Source: Granulosicoccus sp964437945 | GTDB lineage: Bacteria > Pseudomonadota > Gammaproteobacteria > Granulosicoccales > Granulosicoccaceae | Direction of reading: 5' to 3' | Assembly (NCBI GenBank): GCA_964437945.1 | Contig: CAYTJF010000002.1 | Span: forward strand, 1-64,000 | Length of the DNA stretch: 64,000 bases | Notes under the pieces: model-generated | Told to the model about the DNA's origin: nothing | Seen by the model: the letters and a program-made list of their open reading frames with translations, nothing else | Database searches by the model: none | Translations under genes and position numbers: made by a program | Shown: positions 26,859 to 35,929 of the stretch, piece by piece | How positions within the stretch are numbered: position 1 is the stretch's first letter | Layout of the letters: each line of letters starts with the position of its first letter

Positions 26859-29069
26859 CTAATTTGTCGTATCAGAAGGCCCAACCGCATCATTCGCGCC
26901 AGTTCCAGATCTCAGACTCTTGAACTGCGAAAGCTCTGCATTTTTATTCTGATCGTTAAGGTCTAACTCGCGACCAAGATCAGAGGTTGGCACTATAGTA
27001 TTAGTTGCACCATTTCCATCATTGACACGCTGACCTTCAAAGAACAGGTGCAGATCGGGCAATTTTGGTGCTTTTCGATTGTCCAGTTCGTCACTTTCAA
27101 ACAAACCGAGTTGTGCCGTGCGCAAATCATCGTACTTGCCACGACTGAAATAATCTGCCGTTTCAACGTCTCTTAGTATAGTTGGATGCATAAACACCAT
27201 TAAGTTCCGTTTGCTTTTGGTACTGGTGCGGAAGCGAAATAAGCTTCCAAGTAACGGTATATCGCCTAATAAGGGCACTTTATCTCGCGTTTCACTGACC
27301 TGATCATCGATCAAACCACCCAGCACCAATGTTTGTCCATCTTCTACCATAACGGTAGTTTTGATCGAACGTTTGTTTGTGGTGATGTCTGAGGCTCCGG
27401 TAACCGACGTAGCACTAACATCAGAGGCTTCCTGCTCGATATCCATTCTGATGTTATTGCCTTCATTAATTTGAGGCTTTACTTTCAAACTAATGCCAAC
27501 ATCTTGACGCTCAATGGTCTGGAATGGGTTGTTGTTAGACGCAGAAAGCTGGGTACCTGTTACAAATGGCACGTTTTGGCCAACAACAATTTCAGCTTCC
27601 TGATTGTCCATTGTTACCAGTGTTGGTGTGGACAATATGTTGTTGTCAGCATCTGATGCAATGGCAGAGAGCAGAATGCCAAAATCAATGCCACCTGAGC
27701 CAAAGCGGCCCGCTGCCAGTGACAGTCCGTTGCTAAGGCTCGCTCCAGCGGCATTACCGCTTTCAGCCGCCAAAGCAGTGGCTGCCAGCGCCTGAGTTGC
27801 ACCACCCAGATTGGTGTAAGCCGCAGGACGATTATTGCCTGTACCGTCAACGGCGAAGTTAACGCCCAGCTGTGCGCTGTTGTTCTCAGACAGTTCTGCG
27901 ATGATGGCTTCCACTAATACCTGTGCTCGACGGATGTCTAATTGTTCGATAACAGCTAGGATACTGCGCATTTCATCTGGTGGGGCGGTAATAATAAGCG
28001 CATTGGTGTCCTCATCTGCCTGAATATCCACATTTGGACGTTCGCTTTCCTGATTTGCCGCTCGACGAACAATCGATGCCGTTGGGGCTTGCGGGACAAC
28101 AACACCGTTGGCATTGACTGTTGGGGCTGCGCCAGCAGCTGGCGTTGCAGGGGCTGCTGCGGGTTGGCCGTCTTCTGTGGAGCTGGTGCCGATCTTCGCT
28201 TGGCCAGCAGATACACCTGTCAAAATGGCGAGTAGATCAACGGCGTTGGCAAACCGCAGATATACCACGCGAGTGTTACCACCAGACTCAACCGGGGTGT
28301 CCAGGTTTGCAATCAAGCCACGCATACGAACACGGGCTGCCTGATCACCACTAAGCAATATACTGTTGGTTCTTTCATCTGCGGCAAATCGAACAGCACC
28401 GGGTGCACCGGCGGCCTGGCCAGCTCTTGACTGCAGAGAGCCTATGATTCGTATTACTTCACTGGCAGAAGCATGTTGCAGGCGAACCACTTCAACCTCT
28501 TCGTTCTCTGGTCGGTCAATCCCTTCGATGATACTGATCAGGCGTTCAATGTTATTGGCTCGGTCGGTAACAATAAGTGTATTTGTCGCTGCATAGGCAG
28601 CCAGATGGCCTTGTTGTGGCACGAGTGGTCGAAGGATGGGAACAAGCTGTGCAGCTGGCACATTTTCGACCTTGATAACCTGCGTCACCAGTTGATCGCT
28701 GGCTCCGCCGTCCGGGTTGTACGCGGGCACAGGCCCTTGTTTCGCGTTAACGTCCGGTACGATCTTTATAAGGTCTCTGCCAGGTACTGCCGAATACCCA
28801 TGTACCTGAAGAACCGACAGGAACGTTTCATACAGCTCGTCAGCGCTGAGCGGCTCTGCCGAGATTACGGTTACGCGTGCTTTAACACGCGGATCGACAA
28901 CAAAGTTCTTGCCCGATTGGCGCGAAACGGTTTGGATAAGGGAGTGTATATCCGCATTCTTAAGGTTCAGCGTGAACGTGTCTTCCTGCGCATGCACCGG
29001 CCCGCTAATCAGCAAAGCCAGGCTCAGGAGAGCAAATGTTAGTTTAATAGTTAGCCTGTTCTTCATCAT
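26859..29069 (-). CDS. gspD: Type II secretion outer-membrane secretin GspD
   Basis: Secretin forming the outer-membrane channel. The signal peptide (ending VHAQ) is followed by N0 (FTLNLKNADIHSLIQTVSRQSGKNFV) and N1-N3 modules with VVRLQHASASEVIRIIGSL and VYLRFANAVDLLAIL. The C-terminal secretin core has VPLLGDIPLLGSLFRF and NLMVFMHPTILRD. Low-complexity Ala/Pro/Gly inserts lie between N2 and N3 (around AAAPATPAAGAAP). I chose the ATG at 29069 over the TTG at 29084 because it gives a normal signal peptide. About 736 aa. The expected pilotin is not nearby. Confidence 0.93.
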   Translation of the reverse strand: MMKNRLTIKLTFALLSLALLISGPVHAQEDTFTLNLKNADIHSLIQTVSRQSGKNFVVDPRVKARVTVISAEPLSADELYETFLSVLQVHGYSAVPGRDLIKIVPDVNAKQGPVPAYNPDGGASDQLVTQVIKVENVPAAQLVPILRPLVPQQGHLAAYAATNTLIVTDRANNIERLISIIEGIDRPENEEVEVVRLQHASASEVIRIIGSLQSRAGQAAGAPGAVRFAADERTNSILLSGDQAARVRMRGLIANLDTPVESGGNTRVVYLRFANAVDLLAILTGVSAGQAKIGTSSTEDGQPAAAPATPAAGAAPTVNANGVVVPQAPTASIVRRAANQESERPNVDIQADEDTNALIITAPPDEMRSILAVIEQLDIRRAQVLVEAIIAELSENNSAQLGVNFAVDGTGNNRPAAYTNLGGATQALAATALAAESGNAAGASLSNGLSLAAGRFGSGGIDFGILLSAIASDADNNILSTPTLVTMDNQEAEIVVGQNVPFVTGTQLSASNNNPFQTIERQDVGISLKVKPQINEGNNIRMDIEQEASDVSATSVTGASDITTNKRSIKTTVMVEDGQTLVLGGLIDDQVSETRDKVPLLGDIPLLGSLFRFRTSTKSKRNLMVFMHPTILRDVETADYFSRGKYDDLRTAQLGLFESDELDNRKAPKLPDLHLFFEGQRVNDGNGATNTIVPTSDLGRELDLNDQNKNAELSQFKSLRSGTGANDAVGPSDTTN

Positions 29070-29129
29070 CGTTTCTATGAGCAAATCACCGTGGTCAAAG
29101 TTTAGCCCGTTAAGGTGTGAATTTGGGGT

Positions 29130-30071
29130 TTATTGCGCAAGCGAAATTGACAGTGGAACCTCTACGCCATCGCGTAAAACTGTCACTTCAAGTGCTTGTG
29201 CCTTAACCGCATTCCTTAGCGCGCGTATTCCCTGTTTTTGGCTGTTTAACTGTATATTGTTGACGCGTGTAATTACATCACCTGCAACAATCCCTTGTGC
29301 TTCCAGAATTTCTGGATTTTGTTTGGGGGTTATACGATATCCCACCAGTTTACCGTTTTCTTGGTATGGCTCGGCTGCCACTATTTTTCCAAGCATCGAC
29401 GGGTTTCGCGCCAATGTGTCACGTAGTTCACCCGGCGATGAAGGCAGTACTATCTCCCCGCCTTGTCCACCCTGTTCTTGCTGACCATTAGCTTGCCCAC
29501 CATCGTTGTTTGCTGCCGGTTGCGTGTTGTTGGCCTGCTCTATCGGTCGTGTCGCAATAGGCTGTACGTTCTCAGGTAATTTCAAACGCTCGTTTTTGCC
29601 GCGATTGTTCAAAATAACGTAATCTTTATATACCTCTTCCAGCGTTACCTCTCCAACGATTTTGTCGCCAATCCCGTAGGATGATTGTTCTGAGCCTTGG
29701 TTAATGATTGCAAAGGATTTTTCTGCAGGATCGGAGGCAAATACACCCATTAATTCAAGTTGTAGTCCGGTATCTTCTACTTTAACCTCTTCCTTTTTTT
29801 CTTTCGTAACTACCGGAGCCGAGCTGGCATCGCCAAACAGGTGCAGTCCAGCGGTTATCTGTGCAAGCTCAGACGGATTGGCACCATTGTTCGCTACCTG
29901 CCCGGATGCTGTAGCAGTTGAGCTGGTGTAGTCGATTGCAGGTGTCGGCAACAGTTTCATGCATAACACGGCAAGGGCCCAGCCGAGCACGATGACCAGA
30001 ACGGTGTTTACCCAACGAGGCAGTCGCGACGCATTGTCGCCGAAAACCATGGAACTTGCGATCGTACTCAT
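29130..30071 (-). CDS. gspC: Type II secretion protein GspC with PDZ domain
   Basis: Inner-membrane protein linking the secretin to the platform. One transmembrane helix lies near residues 20-40 (VNTVLVIVLGWALAVLCMKL). The homology region follows (LQLELMGVFASDPAEKSFAIINQGSEQ, IGDKIVGEVTLEEVYKDYVILNN). A Gln/Gly/Asn-rich linker (QANGQQEQGGQGG) leads to a C-terminal PDZ domain (GIVAGDVITRVNNIQLNS). The ATG at 30071 has AAGG nine bases upstream; a TTG three codons earlier is less likely. First gene of the gspCDEF operon. Confidence 0.92.
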   Translation of the reverse strand: MSTIASSMVFGDNASRLPRWVNTVLVIVLGWALAVLCMKLLPTPAIDYTSSTATASGQVANNGANPSELAQITAGLHLFGDASSAPVVTKEKKEEVKVEDTGLQLELMGVFASDPAEKSFAIINQGSEQSSYGIGDKIVGEVTLEEVYKDYVILNNRGKNERLKLPENVQPIATRPIEQANNTQPAANNDGGQANGQQEQGGQGGEIVLPSSPGELRDTLARNPSMLGKIVAAEPYQENGKLVGYRITPKQNPEILEAQGIVAGDVITRVNNIQLNSQKQGIRALRNAVKAQALEVTVLRDGVEVPLSISLAQ

Positions 30072-30547
30072 GTAATTCAACCTTATATATGTCAGTGTTT
30101 CGTCAAACCAATTGTGTCAATTTAAAGTCCACACTGACTCGCGGGCTTTTAGGCGCGCGGCCATTAAGTCTCATGCACTTAGGGACTCTGAGTCAAGTGT
30201 TCAATTTTGACGCCAGCTAAACCCTTCGAGTACCACTTGTTTACTGAAGTTCTGCCACTGCACAATCGATATTTTATCCCATGCCAGTAGGCTAGGCTGA
30301 GAACGGTAGTGGATGCGGGTGATAAATCGGGTTACTGCTTGTATACCTAGGCTACTATCAGGTCGATATTAGCACATAGGTACATTTACTGGCCATAAAT
30401 TGCACTTTATTGCAAATTGGATAGGTATGCTGTAACTCGTTGATTTTGTGAGGTGGTCGTCAAGTTTGTGACGATTGGAGTTTTAGAAGGAAGTCGGTTG
30501 ACAATTCACAACCGACCTCAACACATATATTTAGCAATCGATGTCGA
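30072..30547. other. Intergenic region between gspC and the HU gene
   Basis: 476 bp holding the leader of the minus-strand gsp operon and the 3' end of the HU gene. The only clear structure is the hairpin at 30493-30516. No reading frame here looks coding. Confidence 0.4.
30493..30516 (-). terminator. Terminator hairpin after the HU gene
   Basis: GTCGGTTG pairs with CAACCGAC (8 bp, loop of 8). On the minus strand it is followed by TTCCTTCTAAAAC, a mixed T-rich tail. It lies about 32 bp beyond the HU stop. Confidence 0.55.
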
Positions 30548-30958
30548 TCACGCAACCATGTCTTTAAGACCTTTCAGTGCGAGGACCTTCACCACCTTTC
30601 GAGCAGGTTTTGCTTTGAAAGTGATAATTTCGTCTTTGTTGAAAGGATTAGGGCCTTTACGTTCTTTGGTTGCTGGCTTTTTAACAACTTTGATTTTCAT
30701 CAAACCAGGAACGCTGAACATGCCGACCTTTGTCCTGAGATTCTTTTGAATCAATTCTTCCAGAGCTGTTAGCACTGACTGAACTTCTTTCCGGCTCAGA
30801 TCAGTGGTGTCAGCAATAGACGTCAGGATTTCTGATTTCGTCGGTGGCTTTTTGGCTTTCGCCGCACTAGCTTTTTTCTTAGCTGTGGTTTTTTTCTTGG
30901 CAACTGGTTTTTTCTTGGCAGTTGCTTTTTTCTTGGTGGCTTTTTTTTTCGCCGCCAT
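30548..30958 (-). CDS. HU-family DNA-binding protein with lysine-rich N-terminal tail
   Basis: 136 aa. Residues 1-40 are built from KKKAT/AKKK-type repeats like a histone H1 tail. An HU/IHF fold follows (SEILTSIADTTDLSRKEVQSVLTALEELIQKNL, then PGLMKIKVVKKP and GPNPFNKDEIITFKAKPARK). The GPNPF replaces the common GRNP of the DNA-intercalating arm, and Pro is retained. It likely acts as a nucleoid protein with extra electrostatic DNA binding. ATG at 30958. Its promoter region contains an inverted repeat. Confidence 0.9.
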   Translation of the reverse strand: MAAKKKATKKKATAKKKPVAKKKTTAKKKASAAKAKKPPTKSEILTSIADTTDLSRKEVQSVLTALEELIQKNLRTKVGMFSVPGLMKIKVVKKPATKERKGPNPFNKDEIITFKAKPARKVVKVLALKGLKDMVA

Positions 30959-31000
30959 GTGGTATCCCTCGCGTACTTAAAAGTAATAACGGATTAGTTG

Positions 31001-31032
31001 CAGTTATAACGGTTATGGCTATAACTGAACAA
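31001..31032 (-). promoter_or_regulatory. Candidate HU promoter with overlapping inverted repeat
   Basis: On the minus strand TTGTTC (31032-31027) and TATAAC (31008-31003) are 18 bp apart, a plausible sigma-70 pair about 45-75 bp before the ATG. CAGTTATA (31001-31008) and TATAACTG (31020-31027) form a perfect 8-bp inverted repeat lying in the spacer and over the -10 box, fitting a repressor or autoregulatory site. Confidence 0.45.
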
Positions 31033-31175
31033 GCGTATGCATGCTGTATATGCAGTGATTTCGCAAAGACAACAAACGGTTAAAGCGCGCGAAAGTTAAC
31101 ATATTTTTCTCGGCTGTGTATCAGTTTTCTAGAACAAATTGTGTAAATAACCCTTTATTTACAGTAAATCCTGAT

Positions 31176-31211
31176 ATCAAAATAAAAAAACACCTTAAAT
31201 TAAAGTGTTTT
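31176..31211 (-). terminator. Rho-independent terminator of the yggS-tal-proC-yggT operon
   Basis: AAAACAC (31187-31193) pairs with GTGTTTT (31205-31211). On the minus strand the stem runs into TTTTTTTATTTTG. It lies about 55 bp past the yggT stop. Confidence 0.8.
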
Positions 31212-31266
31212 GATGAAAATTTGTACAAATTTATTGCGGAGACTACTCTGGCAAATCTGACAAAAA

Positions 31267-31869
31267 CTATGGCATAAACGGTGACATAAGCGTGCCGGTT
31301 ACTACCATTCGTAATGCAAAGAGCGCAATAATACCAATGAGAATAGATAAATCTAATCCACCAATGGGTGGTACGTATTTCCTTATTGGTCGCAGGATTG
31401 GTTCGGTTATCCCGCTAAGCAGGTTACGAATTGAATCAGTCGCGGGGTTTGGAAACCAGCTCAAGATGGCCTGGATAATCATGGCGTAGATAAAAATATT
31501 GAAAAGCAGATGTATGACTTCAACAAACGCTAAAAGGAAAAGGGTGCCATAGGAAAAAATCTGCAAACTAAAAAACGCGGAGGCGACTTGTACTCTTTCA
31601 TCACTCAATGTTTTGAGCAGCACTAGCTTAATCAGTAGCACCAAAAAGGCAAGCAGCAGGCTTGAGGTGTCATAAGATTTTATACTCGGCACAATGCGGC
31701 GAACCGGTTTTAACACTGGATCGGTTACTTTCACGACAAACTGCGCCAGCGGATTGTAATAGTCTGCCCGAAACAACTGCATTATAAATCGGACGGCCAG
31801 CAGCAGAGCGTAAAGGTTGAAAATTACGCTAATGAGAAAACTCAGTGCCGCTAAAATTGAATTGCCCAT
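31267..31869 (-). CDS. yggT: YggT-family membrane protein
   Basis: Two YggT repeats in 200 aa, each with paired hydrophobic helices and the signature NPLAQFVVKVTDPVLKPVRRIVPS (repeat 1) or NPATDSIRNLLSGITEPILRPIRKYVPP (repeat 2). Inner-membrane protein of unclear function, linked by some reports to osmotic tolerance and membrane or cofactor homeostasis. It follows proC in the same orientation, the common gammaproteobacterial order. Confidence 0.92.
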   Translation of the reverse strand: MGNSILAALSFLISVIFNLYALLLAVRFIMQLFRADYYNPLAQFVVKVTDPVLKPVRRIVPSIKSYDTSSLLLAFLVLLIKLVLLKTLSDERVQVASAFFSLQIFSYGTLFLLAFVEVIHLLFNIFIYAMIIQAILSWFPNPATDSIRNLLSGITEPILRPIRKYVPPIGGLDLSILIGIIALFALRMVVTGTLMSPFMP

Positions 31870-31939
31870 CAGTTTTTAATCCTTTGACAATCTATTGGTA
31901 AGACAACGAATGTTAGCGAAGTATTGTAGCGCCGATCAA

Positions 31940-32758
31940 TCAAGAAGAGGTACCGAATTCATCTCCCAATGCTTTGGCCCGCTGGTGCGCTGCTTGCATC
32001 GCACTAAGAATAGTGCTTTCAAGGCCTTGTTCTTCAAATACTGACAAGGCTGCGGCGGTGGTACCACCTTTGGAAGTGACGTTTTCGCGCAGCACTTGAG
32101 GAGAATGTGTTTGCGCTCGGGCCATGCTGGCTGCGCCAAATGCCGTCTCGATGGCAAACTCTTGGCTGGTCGCTGCGTCTAAACCCAATTCTTCAGCAGC
32201 CTTCGCCATATGTTCAATCATATAAAAGAAATAAGCCGGACCACTGCCCGATAATGCGGTAATGGCATCAAGTTCAGTTTCCTTAGCTACCCAGCAGGTT
32301 TTCCCGGCAGTGGATAACAGGCTTTGAGCCTCATCTTTCTGAGCATCTGAGCAGTTAGCATTGGCAAACAAGGCAGTAGCGCCAAGTCCAAGTAGTGCCG
32401 GCGTATTTGGCATACAGCGAACAATGGCTGTTTGCGCTGGTAACCACTGACTCATTGAGTCGCTGCGCACACCTGCGGCAACAGAAACAACCAGTTTTGG
32501 GCTTCTTGCTGCGAGTGCCTTGCATACCGTTTCTACCAGGTTGGGTTTAACCGCGATAACCACCGCAGCAGCTTCATCAATATGTTCTATGCTTTGCGCG
32601 CTGTGCACACCAAATGAGCGCGTTATTTTATCGACCGCATCAGGACTGATATCCACTACTTTAATAGTGTCCGCACTAACACCACTGCCAACCAGACCAC
32701 CAACAAGGCTGCTGGCCATGTTGCCGGCACCAATAAAAAACCACTTTGTACTCTGCAT
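31940..32758 (-). CDS. proC: Pyrroline-5-carboxylate reductase
   Basis: Last step of proline synthesis (NAD(P)H-dependent reduction of P5C). 272 aa. The N-terminal nucleotide-binding motif is FFIGAGNMASSLVGGLVGSG. The C-terminal family signature is GSGPAYFFYMIEHMAKAAEELGL, with VTSKGGTTAAAL after it. ATG at 32758, 6 bp after the tal stop. Confidence 0.95.
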   Translation of the reverse strand: MQSTKWFFIGAGNMASSLVGGLVGSGVSADTIKVVDISPDAVDKITRSFGVHSAQSIEHIDEAAAVVIAVKPNLVETVCKALAARSPKLVVSVAAGVRSDSMSQWLPAQTAIVRCMPNTPALLGLGATALFANANCSDAQKDEAQSLLSTAGKTCWVAKETELDAITALSGSGPAYFFYMIEHMAKAAEELGLDAATSQEFAIETAFGAASMARAQTHSPQVLRENVTSKGGTTAAALSVFEEQGLESTILSAMQAAHQRAKALGDEFGTSS

Positions 32759-32764
32759 AACGAA

Positions 32765-33877
32765 CTAACTCGCCAGCCGTTTACGCTTGGCGTCGATAGA
32801 TTGCAGTAACCGCTCAAAGGCTTCGGAAAACGAGGCGATACCCGCTGTTTCCAAATCACTGGTGATGTCACTTAACGAGACACCAAGCTCGTTGAGTTCA
32901 GAGAGTTGTTTGTGCGCCACATTCAGTTCTCGGCTAAGTCTTGGTTCGGCTACCCCATGGTCACGAAAGGCGTCCATGGTTTTCGGGGGCAGGGTGTTTA
33001 CCGTGTCAGGACCGATCAGTTCCTCGACGTACATAACATCAGAGTAGTCAGGATTTTTTGTTCCTGTGCTTGCCCACAACAAACGTTGCGGCAGCGCACC
33101 GGCACTGCGTAATGAGGCAAATTGTTCGCTGCCGAACAGGTTGGCAAAATGGCCATAGGCGACCTTGGCATTGGCTATGGCGATCTTGCCTTTTAAGCCC
33201 TTTGCCGCATCAGTGCCGATGGCATCAAGCGCCTTGTCAACTTCAGTGTCAACCCGGCTAACGAAGAAACTCGCCACTGATGAAATGTTGTCAATCGGAT
33301 GGCCTGCGGCATGGCGGCGTTCAAGCCCACTAATATAGGCTTTGGCAATTTCAAGATAACGTTGAACACTGAACAGTAACGTGACGTTGACGTTAACGCC
33401 TTTGGTTGTGAGCTCTTCAAACGCTTCTACTCCTGCACTGGTTCCCGGGACCTTGATCATCAAGTTGGGGCGGTTGACACGTTGGTTCAAATCCAGCCCC
33501 ATGGCAATGGTGCCTTCGGTGTCGTGCGCAAGGTCTGGGGTGACTTCCAGTGACACGTAGCCGTCCACACCTTTAGTTTGTTTGTAGGTATCAGCAAATG
33601 CATCTGCTGCGCCCTGAATATCTTCAATTGCAAGTTGATTGAAGACTTCCAGGTTGTCGGTATTGGCATTACGACTAATGGCCTCAATACTACTGTCGTA
33701 TTCGGCGGTTTTTGCTATTGCTTGCTCGAAGATTGCCGGATTCGATGTCAGGCCCATAACCTGGTCATTTTTGATCAGCGCTTGCAGATCACTGTTTAGC
33801 AGGCTGCGTTGAATGTAGTCCAGCCAAAGGCTTTGTCCTGCGGCATACGCATCAACCATTGGATTGCTGTTTGACAT
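32765..33877 (-). CDS. tal: Transaldolase
   Basis: Pentose-phosphate transaldolase of the longer type (370 aa), like the cyanobacterial and actinobacterial proteins, not the roughly 315-residue E. coli TalB. The Schiff-base Lys lies in LMIKVPGTSAGVEAFE (about residue 140). Upstream is VMGLTSNPAIFEQAI, and downstream NVTLLFSVQRYLEIAKAYISG and SSVASFFVSRVDTEVDKAL. It sits between yggS and proC, which are adjacent in many relatives. ATG at 33877, AGGGCG upstream. Confidence 0.95.
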   Translation of the reverse strand: MSNSNPMVDAYAAGQSLWLDYIQRSLLNSDLQALIKNDQVMGLTSNPAIFEQAIAKTAEYDSSIEAISRNANTDNLEVFNQLAIEDIQGAADAFADTYKQTKGVDGYVSLEVTPDLAHDTEGTIAMGLDLNQRVNRPNLMIKVPGTSAGVEAFEELTTKGVNVNVTLLFSVQRYLEIAKAYISGLERRHAAGHPIDNISSVASFFVSRVDTEVDKALDAIGTDAAKGLKGKIAIANAKVAYGHFANLFGSEQFASLRSAGALPQRLLWASTGTKNPDYSDVMYVEELIGPDTVNTLPPKTMDAFRDHGVAEPRLSRELNVAHKQLSELNELGVSLSDITSDLETAGIASFSEAFERLLQSIDAKRKRLAS

Positions 33878-33941
33878 TAATTACGCCCTTTATTGAGTTT
33901 GTATGATTAACCCATGATTCTACCACCGTTGCTCGGTGTAT

Positions 33942-34643
33942 TTAATTGCGTTCGCGTGAGCCGAATATAGCCGTACCGATACGAACAATGGTTGCACCTT
34001 CGGCAATGGCGGCTTCAAGATCCTGACTCATTCCCATCGACAAAGTGTCGATCGCGCTGTGTTCGAGAGAAAGTGCATGTTGCAGTTCTCGCACTTTTGC
34101 AAACACTTCCCGTTGTTTCTCAAATTCAGTATTTGGTGCAGGGATAGCCATCAGCCCGCGTACGCACAGTTGCGGAAAATTGGCACATTGCGTTGCCAGT
34201 GCTTCCACCTCATGCGGCAAGACGCCTGATTTGCTCGGCTCGTTATCAATATTGACCTGCAAACAAATTTGTAGTGGTGGTAGGTCCGATGGCCGGCTCT
34301 CGGCCAGCTTTGTGGCTACTTTGACACGATCAACACTGTGCACCCAATCAAAATGAGCCGCAATACTTGCCGCTTTTCTTGATTGAATTGAACCAATGAA
34401 GTGCCATTCACAGCCAGCATCGTTAAGTGCTGCAATCTTTTCCAGACCTTCGCTGGGGTAATTTTCACCGAAAAAGCGTTGTTCTGCCTCGATGGCGGCC
34501 TTAATCATGGATATGGGTTTGGTTTTACTGACCGCTAATAGTTTTATGGTAGCCGGATCTCGACCGTGCTTTTTCGCCATGCTGTTGATGTCGCTTTGTA
34601 CCATCTTAAGATTTGTAGCGACTTTGTTTGCGGGGCTGCTCAC
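33942..34643 (-). CDS. yggS: YggS/PLPBP pyridoxal-phosphate homeostasis protein
   Basis: PLP-binding TIM-barrel protein without enzymatic activity, needed for vitamin B6 and amino-acid balance. 233 aa. The PLP Lys is K40 in LLAVSKTKP. The family segments FGENY, WHFIGSIQSRK and SMGMSQDLEAAIAEGATIVRIGTAIFG are present. GTG start at 34643, with AAGGC upstream. Divergent from pilT with about 165 bp between starts, as in Pseudomonas. Confidence 0.95.
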   Translation of the reverse strand: MSSPANKVATNLKMVQSDINSMAKKHGRDPATIKLLAVSKTKPISMIKAAIEAEQRFFGENYPSEGLEKIAALNDAGCEWHFIGSIQSRKAASIAAHFDWVHSVDRVKVATKLAESRPSDLPPLQICLQVNIDNEPSKSGVLPHEVEALATQCANFPQLCVRGLMAIPAPNTEFEKQREVFAKVRELQHALSLEHSAIDTLSMGMSQDLEAAIAEGATIVRIGTAIFGSRERN

Positions 34644-34808
34644 AAATTTATGCCTTAGGTTGGTTAAATGTCGGCTGTTTCAAACCCGGTAAGTTACTGC
34701 CCACTAAGCAATTCACAAAAATGGCCGATCTATCCGTCTAATAACAGCTGTGTCCCGACAATGTACACAGCTTTTCAATGGCATACATACATTTACAGGG
34801 TTTAATTA

Positions 34809-35846
34809 ATGGATATCGCACAGCTACTAACGTTTGGCGTAAAGAACGGCGCATCGGACATGCACTTGTCTGCTGGTTTGCCACCGATGATACGTGTTGA
34901 TGGCGATATGCGTAGAGTCAATATCCCTGCGTTGGACCATGCTGCTGTTCAGGCCATGGTGTATGACATCATGAATGATAAACAGCGTAAAGACTTCGAA
35001 GAACATCTCGAGACCGATTTTTCCTTCGAGATTCCTGAAACCGCGCGTTTTCGTGTGAATGCATTTAACCAGAACCGTGGCTGTGGTGCGGTTTTCCGTA
35101 CTATCCCAACCGAAATCATGTCCCTTGAGCAACTGGGTTGCCCACGAATCTTTCAAGAAATTTCAGAAATGCCTCGCGGTATTGTGCTGGTAACCGGCCC
35201 TACCGGTTCGGGTAAATCAACCACACTGGCCGCTATGATGGATTTCAAGAACGAAACAGAATTAGGCCATATTCTGACCATCGAAGACCCAATTGAATTT
35301 GTTCACGAAAGCAAAAAGTGTTTGATCAATCAGCGTGAGGTGCATCGCGATACGTTTGGCTTCGCAAATGCACTGCGATCAGCACTGCGTGAAGACCCAG
35401 ACGTCATACTGGTTGGTGAAATGCGTGATATGGAAACCATATCACTCGCTCTGACTGCTGCTGAAACCGGTCACCTGGTGTTTGGTACTTTGCATACAAG
35501 TTCTGCTGCTAAAACCGTCGATCGTATTGTTGATGTTTTTCCAGCCGGTGAGAAGCCGATGATTCGTTCTATGTTATCCGAATCGCTAAAAGCAGTTATC
35601 TCTCAAACGCTACTAAAGAAGACTGGCGGTGGTCGAGTTGCGGCTCATGAAATCATGATCGGTACCCCTGCTATTCGAAACCTGATTCGTGAAGATAAGG
35701 TTGCGCAGATGTATTCGGCTATCCAGACCGGTCAGGGTCATGGTATGCAAACGCTCGATCAAAACTTGAAAGAGTTGGTTAATCGTGGTGTTGTCGATAT
35801 GGCAGAGGCGCGTAAAAAGGCGCAGAACCCAGATTCAATAATGTAA
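34809..35846 (+). CDS. pilT: Type IV pilus retraction ATPase PilT
   Basis: Hexameric ATPase driving pilus retraction and twitching. 345 aa. Walker A is GPTGSGKSTTLAAMMD, the Asp box is EDPIEFVHE, Walker B is DPDVILVGEMRDMETI, and the His box is TGHLVFGTLHTSSA. The C-terminal AIRNLIRE motif required for retraction is intact. ATG at 34809 after AGGG. Followed by pilU after 83 bp. Confidence 0.97.
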   Translation: MDIAQLLTFGVKNGASDMHLSAGLPPMIRVDGDMRRVNIPALDHAAVQAMVYDIMNDKQRKDFEEHLETDFSFEIPETARFRVNAFNQNRGCGAVFRTIPTEIMSLEQLGCPRIFQEISEMPRGIVLVTGPTGSGKSTTLAAMMDFKNETELGHILTIEDPIEFVHESKKCLINQREVHRDTFGFANALRSALREDPDVILVGEMRDMETISLALTAAETGHLVFGTLHTSSAAKTVDRIVDVFPAGEKPMIRSMLSESLKAVISQTLLKKTGGGRVAAHEIMIGTPAIRNLIREDKVAQMYSAIQTGQGHGMQTLDQNLKELVNRGVVDMAEARKKAQNPDSIM

Positions 35847-35929
35847 GTGTTATTGGTGTTCAGGTTGGTCGTATTGATCAATCCGTTACGAATGAAGTTT
35901 GAATAAAAAGATCACGGGATAACGAAGCT

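Larger units (their letters stand above)
30959..31266. other. Promoter region of the HU gene and terminator of the yggT operon
   Basis: 308 bp. It contains a candidate HU promoter (-35 GAACAA and -10 GTTATA complements at 31027-31032 and 31003-31008) with an overlapping inverted repeat, and the strong minus-strand terminator of the upstream operon. No gene is seen. Confidence 0.6.

Noticed and set aside
30453..30749. Plus-strand frame across the HU 3' end
   Set aside because: Overlaps the real HU gene and its terminator; antisense shadow.
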